Program-made: the position numbers and the translations under genes | Shown: positions 34,970-43,922 of the stretch, in pieces | How positions within the stretch are numbered: position 1 is the stretch's first letter | Layout: each line of letters opens with the position of its first letter | Source of the DNA: Verrucomicrobiota bacterium | GTDB taxonomy: Bacteria; Verrucomicrobiota; Verrucomicrobiia; CAIQCK01 | NCBI GenBank assembly: GCA_016235595.1 | Contig: JACRJX010000039.1 | Coordinates: 62,001-126,000, forward strand | Direction: 5' to 3' | DNA length: 64,000 bases | Notes under the pieces: model-generated | What the model was told of the DNA's origin: nothing | Seen by the model: only the letters and a program-made list of their open reading frames with translations | Database searches by the model: none

Positions 34970-35797
34970 ATGACCATGCAAGTCGGATTGCAGAAAACCT
35001 GGTTTCTTGTTTCGCTTGCCGCTGCGCTCTCGGCAAACAGCCTCCTCGCCGAGACTCGCATGGACGACGTGTTGTTCCGGGCGGATTGCGACGGCACAGA
35101 ACAGAGATATGTCATCATCGTTCCGGATGGCTTCAGCGAGGACAAACCCTGCGCCGCTTTGATCGCATTGCATGGCCACGGTTCAGACCGCTGGCAATTC
35201 GCGAAGAACCCTCGCAGCGAATGCCGCAGCGCGCGGGACGCGGCCGCCGCGCACGGCATGTTGTTCGTCTCGCCCGATTACCGCGCCAAAACGTCGTGGA
35301 TGGGGCCGAAGGCCGAGGCCGATATGGTGCAGCTCATCGCCAAACTGAAAGCGCAATACCGCGTCACCAAGCTCATCCTCTGCGGCGGTTCGATGGGCGG
35401 CACCAGCGCGCTGACCTTTACCGCCCTGCATCCTGATCTGGTGGACGGCGTCGTTTCGCTCAATGGCACGGCCAATCTCGTCGAGTTCGCAGGTTTCCCC
35501 GATGCCCTTGCTGCATCTTTCGGCGGAACGAAAGTGCAAACGCCTGACGAATATCGCCGCCGGAGCGCGGAATTCTGGCCGGAGCGTTTTACGATGCCTG
35601 TGGCCGCGACAACCGGCGGCAAAGATCGCGTAGTTCCGCCCGATAGCGTGAAACGGTTGCTCGACACCGTGAAGGCAAAGAATCCCAATGTCCTGTTGAT
35701 TCACCAGCCGGAGGGTGGCCACAGCACAAACTACGAAGACTCGAAGACCGCCTTTGAGTTTGTGATTTCAAGAGTTTTGAGCGGCCAACGGAAATGA
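34970..35797 (+). CDS. secreted alpha/beta-hydrolase (esterase, feruloyl-esterase/PHB-depolymerase type)
   Basis: Start chosen at ATG 34970, four bases after GGAGGAG, a strong ribosome site; ATG 34976 (ten bases away) is an alternative. The 275-residue precursor has a signal peptide (to about LLAETR). The catalytic triad is readable: Ser in CGGSMGGTSALTF, Asp in TTGGKDRVVPPD, His in EGGHSTNYE. VPDGFSEDKPCAALIALHGHG provides the oxyanion region. These features fit the PHB-depolymerase/feruloyl esterase branch. It starts 13 bases after a two-CBM glycosidase gene and could be in the same transcript, perhaps removing ester substituents before glycan cleavage. The next gene overlaps its stop (ATGA). 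Confidence 0.88.
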   Translation: MTMQVGLQKTWFLVSLAAALSANSLLAETRMDDVLFRADCDGTEQRYVIIVPDGFSEDKPCAALIALHGHGSDRWQFAKNPRSECRSARDAAAAHGMLFVSPDYRAKTSWMGPKAEADMVQLIAKLKAQYRVTKLILCGGSMGGTSALTFTALHPDLVDGVVSLNGTANLVEFAGFPDALAASFGGTKVQTPDEYRRRSAEFWPERFTMPVAATTGGKDRVVPPDSVKRLLDTVKAKNPNVLLIHQPEGGHSTNYEDSKTAFEFVISRVLSGQRK

Positions 35798-37086
35798 GTC
35801 ATGAACGCAACTGTTCAACCGAGGATTCTGCCACCCTTGTCGCAATGAATCCACGGCGAATCATCGTGGTCGGCGGCGGGCCGGCGGGCGTCTTTGCGGC
35901 CATCGCGTGCGCCGAGGCGGCGCCGAAGGCCGAGGTCACGGTGTTGGAAAAAGGGCCGGAGTTCCTTGCCAAGGTCCGCATCTCCGGCGGCGGCCGATGC
36001 AACGTCACCCACGCCTGCTTCGAACCGCGCGAACTGGCAGAGCGTTATCCGCGTGGCGAGCGCGCGTTGATCGGACCGTTCCAACGTTTCCAACCGCGCG
36101 ACACCGTTGCATGGTTCGAGTCACGCGGCGTGAAGCTGAAGACGGAAAGCGATGGCCGGATGTTTCCCTTCAGCGATGACTCGCGGACGATCGTGGACTG
36201 CCTGTTGCGCGCCGCGAAGGCAGCGGGCGTAAAACTGCTGGCGCGATGCGGCGTGGAGCGCGTGACGCGGCCGGCAACAGGCGGCTTTGAACTTGCGCTC
36301 TCCAACGGTGACACGCTGTCCTGCGACCGTTTGCTACTAGCTACCGGCGGTTGTCGCACGACGGCGGTGGGAAACCTCGCAGTGTCGCTGGGCCACACGC
36401 TGGAATCGCCAGTGCCGTCGTTGTTCACGTTTCATATTGAGACGCCGTGGCTGCGCGAACTGGCCGGCATTTCCGTGGAATCGGCGGAAGTGTCGGTGCC
36501 TGGCACGGGCTTGCGCGAGCGCGGTGCGTTGCTGGCGACGCACTGGGGCCTGAGCGGACCGGCGATTTTGCGACTGTCAGCGTGGGGTGCGCGCGAACTG
36601 CACGGCCTTGATTACCGTTTTCCGCTGCACGTGAACTGGCTGCCGAATCTCGGCGCGGAAGCCGTCTCGGGGGCGCTGCAATCGCGGCGCAACGAGCAGC
36701 CCGCGCGACTGGTAGTAAACACGCCGGTTCCGCCGCTGCCGTCGCGGCTCTGGGAGGCGCTGGTGCTCGCCGCAGACGTGGGACGCAACACGCGCTGGGC
36801 GGCGTTGACGCGCGCGGCGCTGCATCGGCTTGTCCAGCAACTCATCCGCACGGAACTGCCGGTGACCGGCAAGAGCATGAACAAGGACGAGTTCGTCACC
36901 TGCGGCGGCGTGCCGTTGGGCGAGGTGGATTTCAAAACGATGGAAAGCCGCGTGTGTCCCGGTCTCCATTTCGCCGGCGAGCTGCTCGACGTGGACGGCA
37001 TCACGGGCGGCTTCAACTTCCAAGCCGCGTGGACCACCGGTTGGATCGCAGGCCGCGCGATGGCGGGCGCGCTTGAAAATGGATGA
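35794..37086 (+). CDS. HI0933/BaiN-family FAD flavoprotein
   Basis: The ATG at 35794 overlaps the esterase stop (ATGA) and gives a 430-residue product; the ATG at 35845 (MNPRRIIVVGGG) would start closer to the Rossmann fold and is also plausible. Motifs are IIVVGGGPAGVFAAIACAE, VRISGGGRCNVTHACFEPREL, LLATGGCRT and LLDVDGITGGFNFQAAWTTGWIAGR, all typical of the HI0933 (PF03486) family, where the FAD is bound by the first and last. Some relatives (BaiN, RdsA) reduce double bonds, others are uncharacterised. The protein is cytoplasmic with no signal peptide. It is placed between an esterase and a glycosidase but its role there is unclear. Confidence 0.93.
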   Translation: MSHERNCSTEDSATLVAMNPRRIIVVGGGPAGVFAAIACAEAAPKAEVTVLEKGPEFLAKVRISGGGRCNVTHACFEPRELAERYPRGERALIGPFQRFQPRDTVAWFESRGVKLKTESDGRMFPFSDDSRTIVDCLLRAAKAAGVKLLARCGVERVTRPATGGFELALSNGDTLSCDRLLLATGGCRTTAVGNLAVSLGHTLESPVPSLFTFHIETPWLRELAGISVESAEVSVPGTGLRERGALLATHWGLSGPAILRLSAWGARELHGLDYRFPLHVNWLPNLGAEAVSGALQSRRNEQPARLVVNTPVPPLPSRLWEALVLAADVGRNTRWAALTRAALHRLVQQLIRTELPVTGKSMNKDEFVTCGGVPLGEVDFKTMESRVCPGLHFAGELLDVDGITGGFNFQAAWTTGWIAGRAMAGALENG

Positions 37087-37122
37087 TGGACAAGCGGCGG
37101 GTTTTGCTTACGCTTGCGCACC

Positions 37123-39189
37123 ATGCACGCATGTTTTGACAATGCCGCGAGATTTTTTCCGTTGCTGATCGCATCGTTTGCGCTGAACGCCTCCGCAGCG
37201 GAACTGCCCCCGCCACTGCTTTTCTCCGACTCCAATGCGCTGACGAGGCTTTCAACGAGCAGCGCGACGCTGCGATGGACTCCGCCCGGCACAGTGTGCG
37301 TGGAGTTCAAGAAAACCACATGGCCCGGTGTTCGCTTCGAGGCCGGCAAGGCTTATGACGCAAAGGACTGGAGCAGCGTGGGCGGGCTCGCCTTGGATCT
37401 GCGCAATCCCGGCGACGAGCCGATCGAAGTCCACGCGCGCGTGGACGACGACGCGAAAGCCAACGGCACCGTGCATTGCCGGCAAGGCCACGCCACGGTC
37501 GGTCCGCGGGAACGAGTCACACTGGTCTTCCCGATGGAAGCGACAGCGGTCGGCATGCGCGCCGGTCCGCCGCTGGAGGCAGGCAATAACTCGCGGCGGA
37601 TGCGAGTCGGCGGCAAACCGCTCGACGATTCGCACATCGTGGCGTTCCTGCTCTTCCTGGCAAAGCCGGCACAACCGCGCACGATCGAGTTCTTCTCCGT
37701 TCGCTGGCTGCCGAAGCCGGAATTGCGCGGCATCGTGGATCGCTTCGGCCAATACACGCATGCTGAGTGGCCCGGAAAGCTTCATGCCGAGACCGAACTG
37801 GCGGAGCGCCGCGCGAAGGAGCAGCGCTGGTTGCGCGAGCATCCAAGCGTCGCCGAGCGCGATGAGTTCGGTGGTTGGAAAAAGGGGCCGCAACTCCAGT
37901 CCACCGGGTTCTTTCGCACCGAACAATGCGACGGGCGATGGTGGTTGGTCACACCCAGCGGCCATTTGTTCTGGAGCATCGGCTCGACGTGCGTGCGGCC
38001 GGAGTCGAGCGGGCCAATCAAAGGCCGCGAGACGATGTTCGCTGCGTTGCCGGATGCGTTTGCGAAGAAGGGCCATGCCGACTTCTACCAATTGAACCTC
38101 CAGCGCAAATACGGCGAGAACTGGCTCGCCGAGTGGGTCGCTGCGACATGCGCGCGGCTGCCGGCGTGGGGTTTCAACACCATTGCCAACTGGAGCGTGC
38201 CGGATGTGTTCCGCGCGCACAAGGTGCCTTACACGGCGACGGTCCATTGCGGTGGGCTGCCCTTCATCAGCGCGGAGGAATACAAGCACATACCCGGTCC
38301 CTCGCGCCGGCTGCCGGATTTCTTCAGCGAGCGCTTCCCGGAGCGTTACGAGGCGGCCATCGTGAAGGCGGCCGCCGAGTGGCGCGACGACCCGTGGTGC
38401 GTCGGCTGGTTCGTGGACAACGAGCTGGCGTGGGATTCGTGGGCGCAGCTCGGCACCGGCGGCGAATACCTCACCGCGCGCGAGGCCATTGCGGCGCCGC
38501 CCGCGCTGGCCGCGCGGCAGGCATTCGTAAAACTGCTGCGCGCGAAATACAGCAGCGTCGAGGCGTTCGCAAAAGCGTGGGGCGTGGCGGTCCGGTCGTG
38601 GAACGATCCCGTGGTCATCAAACCCGCGCAGCTCAACGAAGCGTCGCGGGCCGATTGCTCGGCGTTCATGACGGCGCTGGCGGAGCGCTATTTCTCGGTC
38701 GTGAGCACGGCGATGAAGAAGCACGCGCCAAACCATCTTTACCTGGGCTGCCGCTTCGCCATCCGGCCCAAGGAAGTCGTGGCGGTATCGGCCAAATACT
38801 GCGACGTCGTCAGCTTCAACATTTACGCCGACACCGTGGACCCTGAGAAATGGAAATCCGCCAACGACCTGGGCAAGCCGGTGGTCATCGGCGAGTTTCA
38901 CTTCGGCGCGACCGACCGCGGGATGTTTCACACGGGACTGCGGCCCACCCAGAGCCAGGCCGAGCGCGCCAAGGCCTACGCCGCGTATGTCCGCAGCGTG
39001 CTGGCGATGCCGGCGTTCGTCGGCTGCCATTGGTTCCAATATGTGGACCAGCCGCTCACCGGACGGTTCGACGGCGAGAACTACAACATCGGCCTCGTCA
39101 CTGTCACCGACACACCGTATCCGGAGCTGACCGCGGAGGCGCGGAAAGTGAACGCGGAAATCTACCGACTGCACTCGCAAGCGAAATGA
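37123..39189 (+). CDS. secreted GH50/agarase-like glycoside hydrolase
   Basis: A 688-residue protein starting at ATG 37123 with a signal peptide ending near NASAAE. Residues about 30-200 are beta-rich (CBM-like). The catalytic part starts with STGFFRTEQCDGRWWLVTPSGHLFWSIGS, a characteristic of GH50/agarase-type proteins. The likely acid/base is in CVGWFVDNELAWDSW and the nucleophile in VVIGEFHFGATDRG; QAFVKLLRAKYSSVEAFAKAWG lies between. Known members cleave agar and related galactans, while terrestrial Verrucomicrobia homologues are of unknown specificity. A D,D-carboxypeptidase gene overlaps its stop by four bases. GH family assignment is moderately confident. Confidence 0.82.
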   Translation: MHACFDNAARFFPLLIASFALNASAAELPPPLLFSDSNALTRLSTSSATLRWTPPGTVCVEFKKTTWPGVRFEAGKAYDAKDWSSVGGLALDLRNPGDEPIEVHARVDDDAKANGTVHCRQGHATVGPRERVTLVFPMEATAVGMRAGPPLEAGNNSRRMRVGGKPLDDSHIVAFLLFLAKPAQPRTIEFFSVRWLPKPELRGIVDRFGQYTHAEWPGKLHAETELAERRAKEQRWLREHPSVAERDEFGGWKKGPQLQSTGFFRTEQCDGRWWLVTPSGHLFWSIGSTCVRPESSGPIKGRETMFAALPDAFAKKGHADFYQLNLQRKYGENWLAEWVAATCARLPAWGFNTIANWSVPDVFRAHKVPYTATVHCGGLPFISAEEYKHIPGPSRRLPDFFSERFPERYEAAIVKAAAEWRDDPWCVGWFVDNELAWDSWAQLGTGGEYLTAREAIAAPPALAARQAFVKLLRAKYSSVEAFAKAWGVAVRSWNDPVVIKPAQLNEASRADCSAFMTALAERYFSVVSTAMKKHAPNHLYLGCRFAIRPKEVVAVSAKYCDVVSFNIYADTVDPEKWKSANDLGKPVVIGEFHFGATDRGMFHTGLRPTQSQAERAKAYAAYVRSVLAMPAFVGCHWFQYVDQPLTGRFDGENYNIGLVTVTDTPYPELTAEARKVNAEIYRLHSQAK

Positions 39190-40007
39190 ACAGGGACCGA
39201 CAGCTTTACTGGCTCGATCCACGCGTTTTCTTTCCTCTTCTGGCACTGCTCGCCGCCGCCACGGCGCACGCCGCGCCCGCCATCGCCGAAACCGCAGCCG
39301 TCGTGCTGCGTTCCGACACGGGCCAGTGGCTCTACACCAAGTCGGCCGACAAACCGATGTATCCGGCCAGTACGACGAAGATCCTCACCACGCTTGTCGC
39401 CATCGAGTCCGGCAACCTCGATCGCGTCGTTACCGTCGCCGCCTCTGACACGCGGGCGGAACCGTCGAAGGTCAGCCTGCGTGCCGGCCAGCGCGTGCCA
39501 CTGCGCGCGCTGCTCTATGCCCTGATGCTACGCTCGGCCAACGACGCCGCGCTGACCGTCGCGCGTGCCGTTGGCGGTTCTGTGCCCGATTTCGCCGCGC
39601 TGATGAACGCCCGCGCGCGCAAGGCTGGCGCAACGCAGACGCGATTCGTAAACCCGCACGGTCTGCACGACCCGCGCCACGTCACCACGGCGCGCGACCT
39701 CGCGCTCATCATGCGCGCGGCGATGGCCAACCCGGCGTTCCGGCAGATCACGGGCACAAGGAGTTACTCGTGGCGTTACGCGCCGGCGCAGACGCTGGAG
39801 AACCACAACCGGATGCTGAAGACCTATGCGGGCTGCGTCGGCGGCAAAACCGGCTACGTAAATGCGTCGGGCAAAACGCTGGTGGTCGTCGCGCGCCGTG
39901 GCGGTGTGGAACTGATCGCGGTACTGCTCAACGGCCACGGTGATCAGATATGGAAGGACGCTGCCGCGCTGCTGGACCACGGTTTCCGCATAGCGCGGAG
40001 TCAATGA
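39186..40007 (+). CDS. D-alanyl-D-alanine carboxypeptidase (S11, PBP5-like)
   Basis: The ATG at 39186 overlaps the previous stop (ATGA) and starts a 273-residue product with a signal peptide (ATAHAAPA near residue 30). The three active-site motifs are STTK (residues 62-65, nucleophilic Ser62), SAN (117-119) and KTG (221-223), in the order and spacing of the S11 family. ASTTKILTTLVAIE and GGKTGYVNASGKTLVVVA are close to consensus. The protein is shorter than E. coli PBP5, lacking the C-terminal beta domain and amphipathic anchor. It trims pentapeptides in peptidoglycan from outside the membrane. Coupling to the glycosidase gene is presumably an accidental operon. Confidence 0.95.
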   Translation: MNRDRQLYWLDPRVFFPLLALLAAATAHAAPAIAETAAVVLRSDTGQWLYTKSADKPMYPASTTKILTTLVAIESGNLDRVVTVAASDTRAEPSKVSLRAGQRVPLRALLYALMLRSANDAALTVARAVGGSVPDFAALMNARARKAGATQTRFVNPHGLHDPRHVTTARDLALIMRAAMANPAFRQITGTRSYSWRYAPAQTLENHNRMLKTYAGCVGGKTGYVNASGKTLVVVARRGGVELIAVLLNGHGDQIWKDAAALLDHGFRIARSQ

Positions 40008-40092
40008 GCGGCGCTCGTCACAATCCACCGCCGCCAACCGGAAATTCCGCTGGCTTGCGCCGTCGGAATCCTTCTAGAGTCACGCCTCGAAC

Positions 40093-40992
40093 ATGAATCG
40101 CGACCACTTGAGCGGCGTGCTCTGGACCATTGCCTCAACGGTGATGTTCAGCCTGATGGCGCTCTTCGCGCGGCTGGCGCACGATGTGGCCGGGCTGGAC
40201 GCGTGGAAGGCGGTCGAAATCCGATGCCTTTTCAGCATGGCAGCAGTGCTGGTGCTGAGCGCGCTGATGCGCCGTCCGTTGCGATTCGTAAACCGTTCGT
40301 GGCTTGTGTCACGCGGCCTCTTCGGCGCGATGGCGGTGGTGCTCTTCTTTTTCGCCATCAACATCATCGGCGTGGCGAAAGCGACCATCCTGGTTTACAC
40401 CTGCCCGATGTGGGCTGGCCTTCTTTCGCCGATGCTGCTCGGAAACCGCATCGGCAAGGGATTGTGGGTGACGGTGATTGTGGTGTTCATCGGACTCTAT
40501 CTCATCATTGTGCCGCCGGGCGATTTCACCGGCGTGAGTTGGTTCGACCTGCTGGCGCTCAGCGGCGGGCTGCTCTCCGGCATCGCCGTCCTCTCGGTGA
40601 AGAAACTGCGTGAGACCGACTCGACGATGGCGATTCTGTTTTCGCAGGCGTTCTTCGGCTGGCTCATCGTGGGCGTGCCGGCGGCACGCGAAGGCTACGC
40701 AATCTCACCAACGGGCTGGGCGCTGCTGATCGCGCTGAGCTTTTTTGCCGTGGCAGGCCAGATGCAGATGACCTACGCCTACAAACACGTCGGCGGCACC
40801 GAGGGAGCGCTGCTCGGCACGCTGACGCCGGTGTTCAGCGTCTTCATTGGACTGTTCGTGTTCAATGAACACGTCGGCGTGCGCGGGCTGATTGGCTGTG
40901 TGATTGTGCTGGTGGGCTGCATTTACGCCGCGTTGCCGCCTCGGGTGCCGCCCGCGCTGGCCGAGGCGGAGGCAAGCGACCGCTTGACGTAA
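40093..40992 (+). CDS. EamA/DMT-superfamily transporter
   Basis: A 299-residue membrane protein with about ten hydrophobic segments in two EamA repeats (about residues 7-135 and 150-290). GVLWTIASTVMFSLMALFARLAHDVAGLDAWKAVEIR is the typical start, and LLSGIAVLSVKKLRETDS lies in the middle of the second. The C-terminal AYKHVGGTEGALLGTLTPVFSVFIGLFVFNEHVG is the conserved final helix pair. The family exports or imports small metabolites, nucleotides sugars or amines; substrate cannot be told. TAGAGT lies 12 bases before the ATG and no Shine-Dalgarno sequence is seen. Confidence 0.94.
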   Translation: MNRDHLSGVLWTIASTVMFSLMALFARLAHDVAGLDAWKAVEIRCLFSMAAVLVLSALMRRPLRFVNRSWLVSRGLFGAMAVVLFFFAINIIGVAKATILVYTCPMWAGLLSPMLLGNRIGKGLWVTVIVVFIGLYLIIVPPGDFTGVSWFDLLALSGGLLSGIAVLSVKKLRETDSTMAILFSQAFFGWLIVGVPAAREGYAISPTGWALLIALSFFAVAGQMQMTYAYKHVGGTEGALLGTLTPVFSVFIGLFVFNEHVGVRGLIGCVIVLVGCIYAALPPRVPPALAEAEASDRLT

Positions 40993-41040
40993 CGCCAGCC
41001 AGCAGGCACAACAATCAGCGAAGTGAAGAACTGCGCATCC

Positions 41041-42012
41041 ATGTTTCGCCGAACAGCGTTCTTCAAGAACATCGCCGGTGTCTTGCTGTTGGCCTTGTTG
41101 TCTGCAGCCACGCCCGGACGCGCCGTTGTCTTCTATTCCTCAGGTGACTCAAGCTATAACACCACGGCTCCCACCGGCGTTCTGACCAACAGCGGTTGGC
41201 AGTTCGAGGGCTACTGGGCCAGTTGCATGGGCACGGCCATCGCGCCGAACTATTTCATCACCGCCAAACACGTCGGCGGCACGATCGGCAGCGCGTTTGT
41301 GCTGGACGGTACCAGTTACACCACCACAGCCGTTTATAACGATCCCAGCAGCGACCTCGCCATTTGGAAGGTGAGCACCTCCTTCTCCTCGTGGGCGCCG
41401 CTCTACACCGCCAGCGATGAAATCGGATCATCGCTGGTCGTGTTCGGCGTCGGCTACGGGCGTGGAACGGAAGTGTGGATGGATGGCGACCAGAAAGGCT
41501 GGCAGTGGGGCGCCAACGCCGTGAAACGCTGGGGAGAAAATGTGGTCACAGGAACCACAAACTACAATGGTTCCACGCTGCTCTACGCCAATTTTGACGC
41601 TGGCGCCGGTGTCAACGAAGCCACGCTGGCGATCTCCGACTCCGGCGGAGGAGTCTTCATCCTGCAAGACTCCGTCTGGTCGCTCGCCGGCATCAACTAC
41701 GCCGTGGAGGGTCCATTCAACACCACCAACAGCGGCTCCGGTTTCAACGCCGCCCTCTTCGATGTGGGCGGCCTTTACTACACCAACGACGTCACCAAGA
41801 CATGGGACTACATCACACCGCAAGCCGCCGACATTCCCGCCAGCTTCTACGCCACCAGCATTTCCGCGCGCCAGGACTGGATCACGAGCATCATCGTCCC
41901 TGAGCCGGCAGCCTCCGTGCTCATGGCCATCGGCGCGGGCGGCTTGTTTCTGACCGCCCGACGCCGCGCAAGACGATCGAGTGTGGCTCATTCACGTCCT
42001 GAAACTTATTGA
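41041..42012 (+). CDS. secreted trypsin-like serine protease with PEP-CTERM anchor
   Basis: ATG 41041 (MFRRTAFFKN) is preferred over GTG 41023 as it gives a compact signal peptide. The 323-residue precursor has the trypsin-fold triad: His77 in ITAKHVGG, Asp105 in SSDLAIWKV, Ser201 in AISDSGGGVF. The C-terminus carries VPEPAASVLMAIGAGGLFLTARRRARR, a PEP-CTERM sorting signal with the VPEP box, a membrane helix and an Arg cluster, expected to be processed by exosortase. This is the only such signal I see in the window, and no exosortase gene is here. Role: extracellular or surface-attached proteolysis, perhaps of other exported proteins. Confidence 0.9.
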   Translation: MFRRTAFFKNIAGVLLLALLSAATPGRAVVFYSSGDSSYNTTAPTGVLTNSGWQFEGYWASCMGTAIAPNYFITAKHVGGTIGSAFVLDGTSYTTTAVYNDPSSDLAIWKVSTSFSSWAPLYTASDEIGSSLVVFGVGYGRGTEVWMDGDQKGWQWGANAVKRWGENVVTGTTNYNGSTLLYANFDAGAGVNEATLAISDSGGGVFILQDSVWSLAGINYAVEGPFNTTNSGSGFNAALFDVGGLYYTNDVTKTWDYITPQAADIPASFYATSISARQDWITSIIVPEPAASVLMAIGAGGLFLTARRRARRSSVAHSRPETY

Positions 42013-42066
42013 TTCGTCACTCGTTATCAGTTCACATTTCTCAGCACTCAACCTCCAACTATCCCC

Positions 42067-43404
42067 ATGAAATCAACCCGATCCTCATCCATCCTCGTCT
42101 TCCTCTCGCTCGTGCTGACATTGTGCGCGCCGCCCACGGCCACGCTCGCCTGGGGACCGCATGGGGAAGTGACCCGCGCCGCGCAGGAAGTGCTGCCGGA
42201 ACGCGAGAAAGCCGCGGCATATTTCGGCAATGAGTGGCGCAGCCTTCAGGGCTACTCCTCCATGCCCGACATGCGCAACTCGGTTCGCGAGGACTTTTTC
42301 CCCAATGACTTCCTCCTCTGGCCCAAAGTGCCCAAGCACAGCCAGCACATGATGCCCGAGGTGGCAGCCACTTACGCGCCGTATTTCCACCGCGCATTGC
42401 AGGCGCTTCGCACCGAAACGCCGCCCAACGCCGCCCGCTGGATCGGCAGCCTCATCCACTACATCGAGGACAGCGGCGCGCCCTGCCACGCCAAGCCCAT
42501 CAAAGGCGAGATGCACAAGCGCCTTGAGAACTGGTTGAACGGAAAAGACATCACCATCGCGGGCTACGAGCCGCAGTTGCTCGGCAAAGATGACGCCTCG
42601 GCGTTGCGTGGTTTGCAGGAACGCGCGAAGCGCCTCGTCGCCTACTCCAAGGAGCGCGCCGAGAACATCTACGCCAAGGTTGAAGCCCTGCAACAGCGTG
42701 AGGACCAGCCGGTCATCCTCGAATGCGCCAATGAATCCGCCCGCGCCGTCGCCGATCTGCTCCACACGCTCTTCACACTCGCCCCGATGACGCCGTCGTC
42801 GCCGTCGCTCGCGGGCCGCGTGACGTGGCCGGCCAAGCTGCCACTTCCGAAGCAGCCGGCCAAGGTCATGTTGTTGGGCACGGATTACTCCACACTCACC
42901 GATACCAATGGCGCGTGGTCGTTCCAGAAACTGCCCGCCAACAGCTATCGCGTCGCCATCGAGCGTTACGGTGCCAGCACCGCCATCGTCCAATCCGACG
43001 ATTGCGCTTCCGTGAAACTGCCGCCCACCGATCCGCCCGGCAATCTCGTGCGCAACGGCGATTTCAAACTGCGCTGGCTCACCGCCAACGCTCCTGATTT
43101 CTGGAACCCCATCCCGGCCACGCAGCGACTCAAGGGTTGGGAAAGCGACACCATCCGCGTCCGTTCCAACGTCGTCTATCGCGTCGGCATCGCGGACCCG
43201 CAGCCCGGCGTTCGTTACGGGGTGCGCTGGCGTTCCTCGACCAGCTCCCCAAAGACTCTTTCCACCAACGTCGTCTGGTCCGCCGACATCGCCGAACACG
43301 AACTCACACCCGTCCCCTACGCCGCCACGGCCCAGTTGCTCGTGCTGTCCAACAAACCGCTCACCAACGCCGTCAGCCGCGTCTGGCTCGTCCCGGCGAA
43401 GTGA
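42067..43404 (+). CDS. secreted zinc phospholipase C/P1-nuclease-like protein with extra beta domains
   Basis: A 445-residue protein. After the signal peptide the mature N-terminus begins at about AWGPHGEVTRAAQ, where Trp29 (or its amino group) and His32 fit the N-terminal zinc ligands of the phospholipase C/S1-P1 nuclease fold. The zinc motif WIGSLIHYIEDSGAPCHA (His131, Asp135, His141) and a further His150 follow. About residues 240-300 form a carboxypeptidase-regulatory-like beta domain (STLTDTNGAWSFQKLPANSYRVAIERYG), and the C-terminus is a second beta-rich, jelly-roll-like region. The zinc-domain half alone is about the size of the family. The combination is unusual. Substrate could be phospholipid or nucleic acid. 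Confidence 0.8.
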   Translation: MKSTRSSSILVFLSLVLTLCAPPTATLAWGPHGEVTRAAQEVLPEREKAAAYFGNEWRSLQGYSSMPDMRNSVREDFFPNDFLLWPKVPKHSQHMMPEVAATYAPYFHRALQALRTETPPNAARWIGSLIHYIEDSGAPCHAKPIKGEMHKRLENWLNGKDITIAGYEPQLLGKDDASALRGLQERAKRLVAYSKERAENIYAKVEALQQREDQPVILECANESARAVADLLHTLFTLAPMTPSSPSLAGRVTWPAKLPLPKQPAKVMLLGTDYSTLTDTNGAWSFQKLPANSYRVAIERYGASTAIVQSDDCASVKLPPTDPPGNLVRNGDFKLRWLTANAPDFWNPIPATQRLKGWESDTIRVRSNVVYRVGIADPQPGVRYGVRWRSSTSSPKTLSTNVVWSADIAEHELTPVPYAATAQLLVLSNKPLTNAVSRVWLVPAK

Positions 43405-43425
43405 GAATCGCTGTCCGTTCTTCCA

Positions 43426-43455
43426 TTGCAATCGCCGGGGCTAAATGATCACTAT
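43426..43455 (+). promoter_or_regulatory. candidate promoter for the 43467 gene
   Basis: TTGCAA (43426-43431) and CACTAT (43450-43455) are 18 bases apart. The ATG follows 11 bases later with no ribosome site, again a near-leaderless arrangement. Confidence 0.35.
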
Positions 43456-43466
43456 CTCCGTGTGTT

Positions 43467-43862
43467 ATGACAGAAAGGCAGCGCGAGATAGTTGGGTGGC
43501 TGGCTTTGATTCTCCTGCCGATGGCGTACGTAATTGGGTCGGAGATTTACTACGCGCACAGCATCTCGCCTCGCGGCATTTCGACGGTCCGTGACTATTT
43601 CGACCGCTTTGGCGAACCACGCCGTATCTGCGTGGTTCAGCGTGATGGACGAAATTACTACGAATTCAGCGGGCATTTGCCTTCTGGTTTTGTTTGGGCG
43701 TTTCCTTCGGCGCCACCAGCATATGTCTTCGATGAACAGGGACGCTTTACAGCTTGGTGCAGCGATCCCGGGGACACTCCAAGCTATCGGCAAACGTGGC
43801 AATTGCAGAGCACCAATCACATCGGGATTGGTGTGATTCGGAAGCAATTTGGTCTACGATGA
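43467..43862 (+). CDS. small membrane-anchored hypothetical protein
   Basis: A 131-residue protein with one N-terminal membrane helix (GWLALILLPMAYVIGSEIYYA) followed by a soluble, probably periplasmic region of about 100 residues (DYFDRFGEPRRICVVQRDGRNYYEFSG, AYVFDEQGRFTAWCSDPGD). The two cysteines could form a disulfide. I do not recognise a family. Its codon use is visibly lower in GC than the flanking glycosidase genes. A second small membrane protein follows at 43923 after 60 bases; these may form a two-gene unit. Confidence 0.75.
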   Translation: MTERQREIVGWLALILLPMAYVIGSEIYYAHSISPRGISTVRDYFDRFGEPRRICVVQRDGRNYYEFSGHLPSGFVWAFPSAPPAYVFDEQGRFTAWCSDPGDTPSYRQTWQLQSTNHIGIGVIRKQFGLR

Positions 43863-43922
43863 AGTACCGGCAATCCGACGCCAAAGACGCGGGTCGGCAA
43901 CCCGTTTCGTCCGTCATAAGCA

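Noticed and set aside
37252-39246. Long minus-strand open frame (about 660 residues) opposite the GH50-like gene
   Set aside because: The plus-strand protein has a signal peptide and catalytic motifs, and the antisense product has no such features and unusual Arg/His/Gly content.
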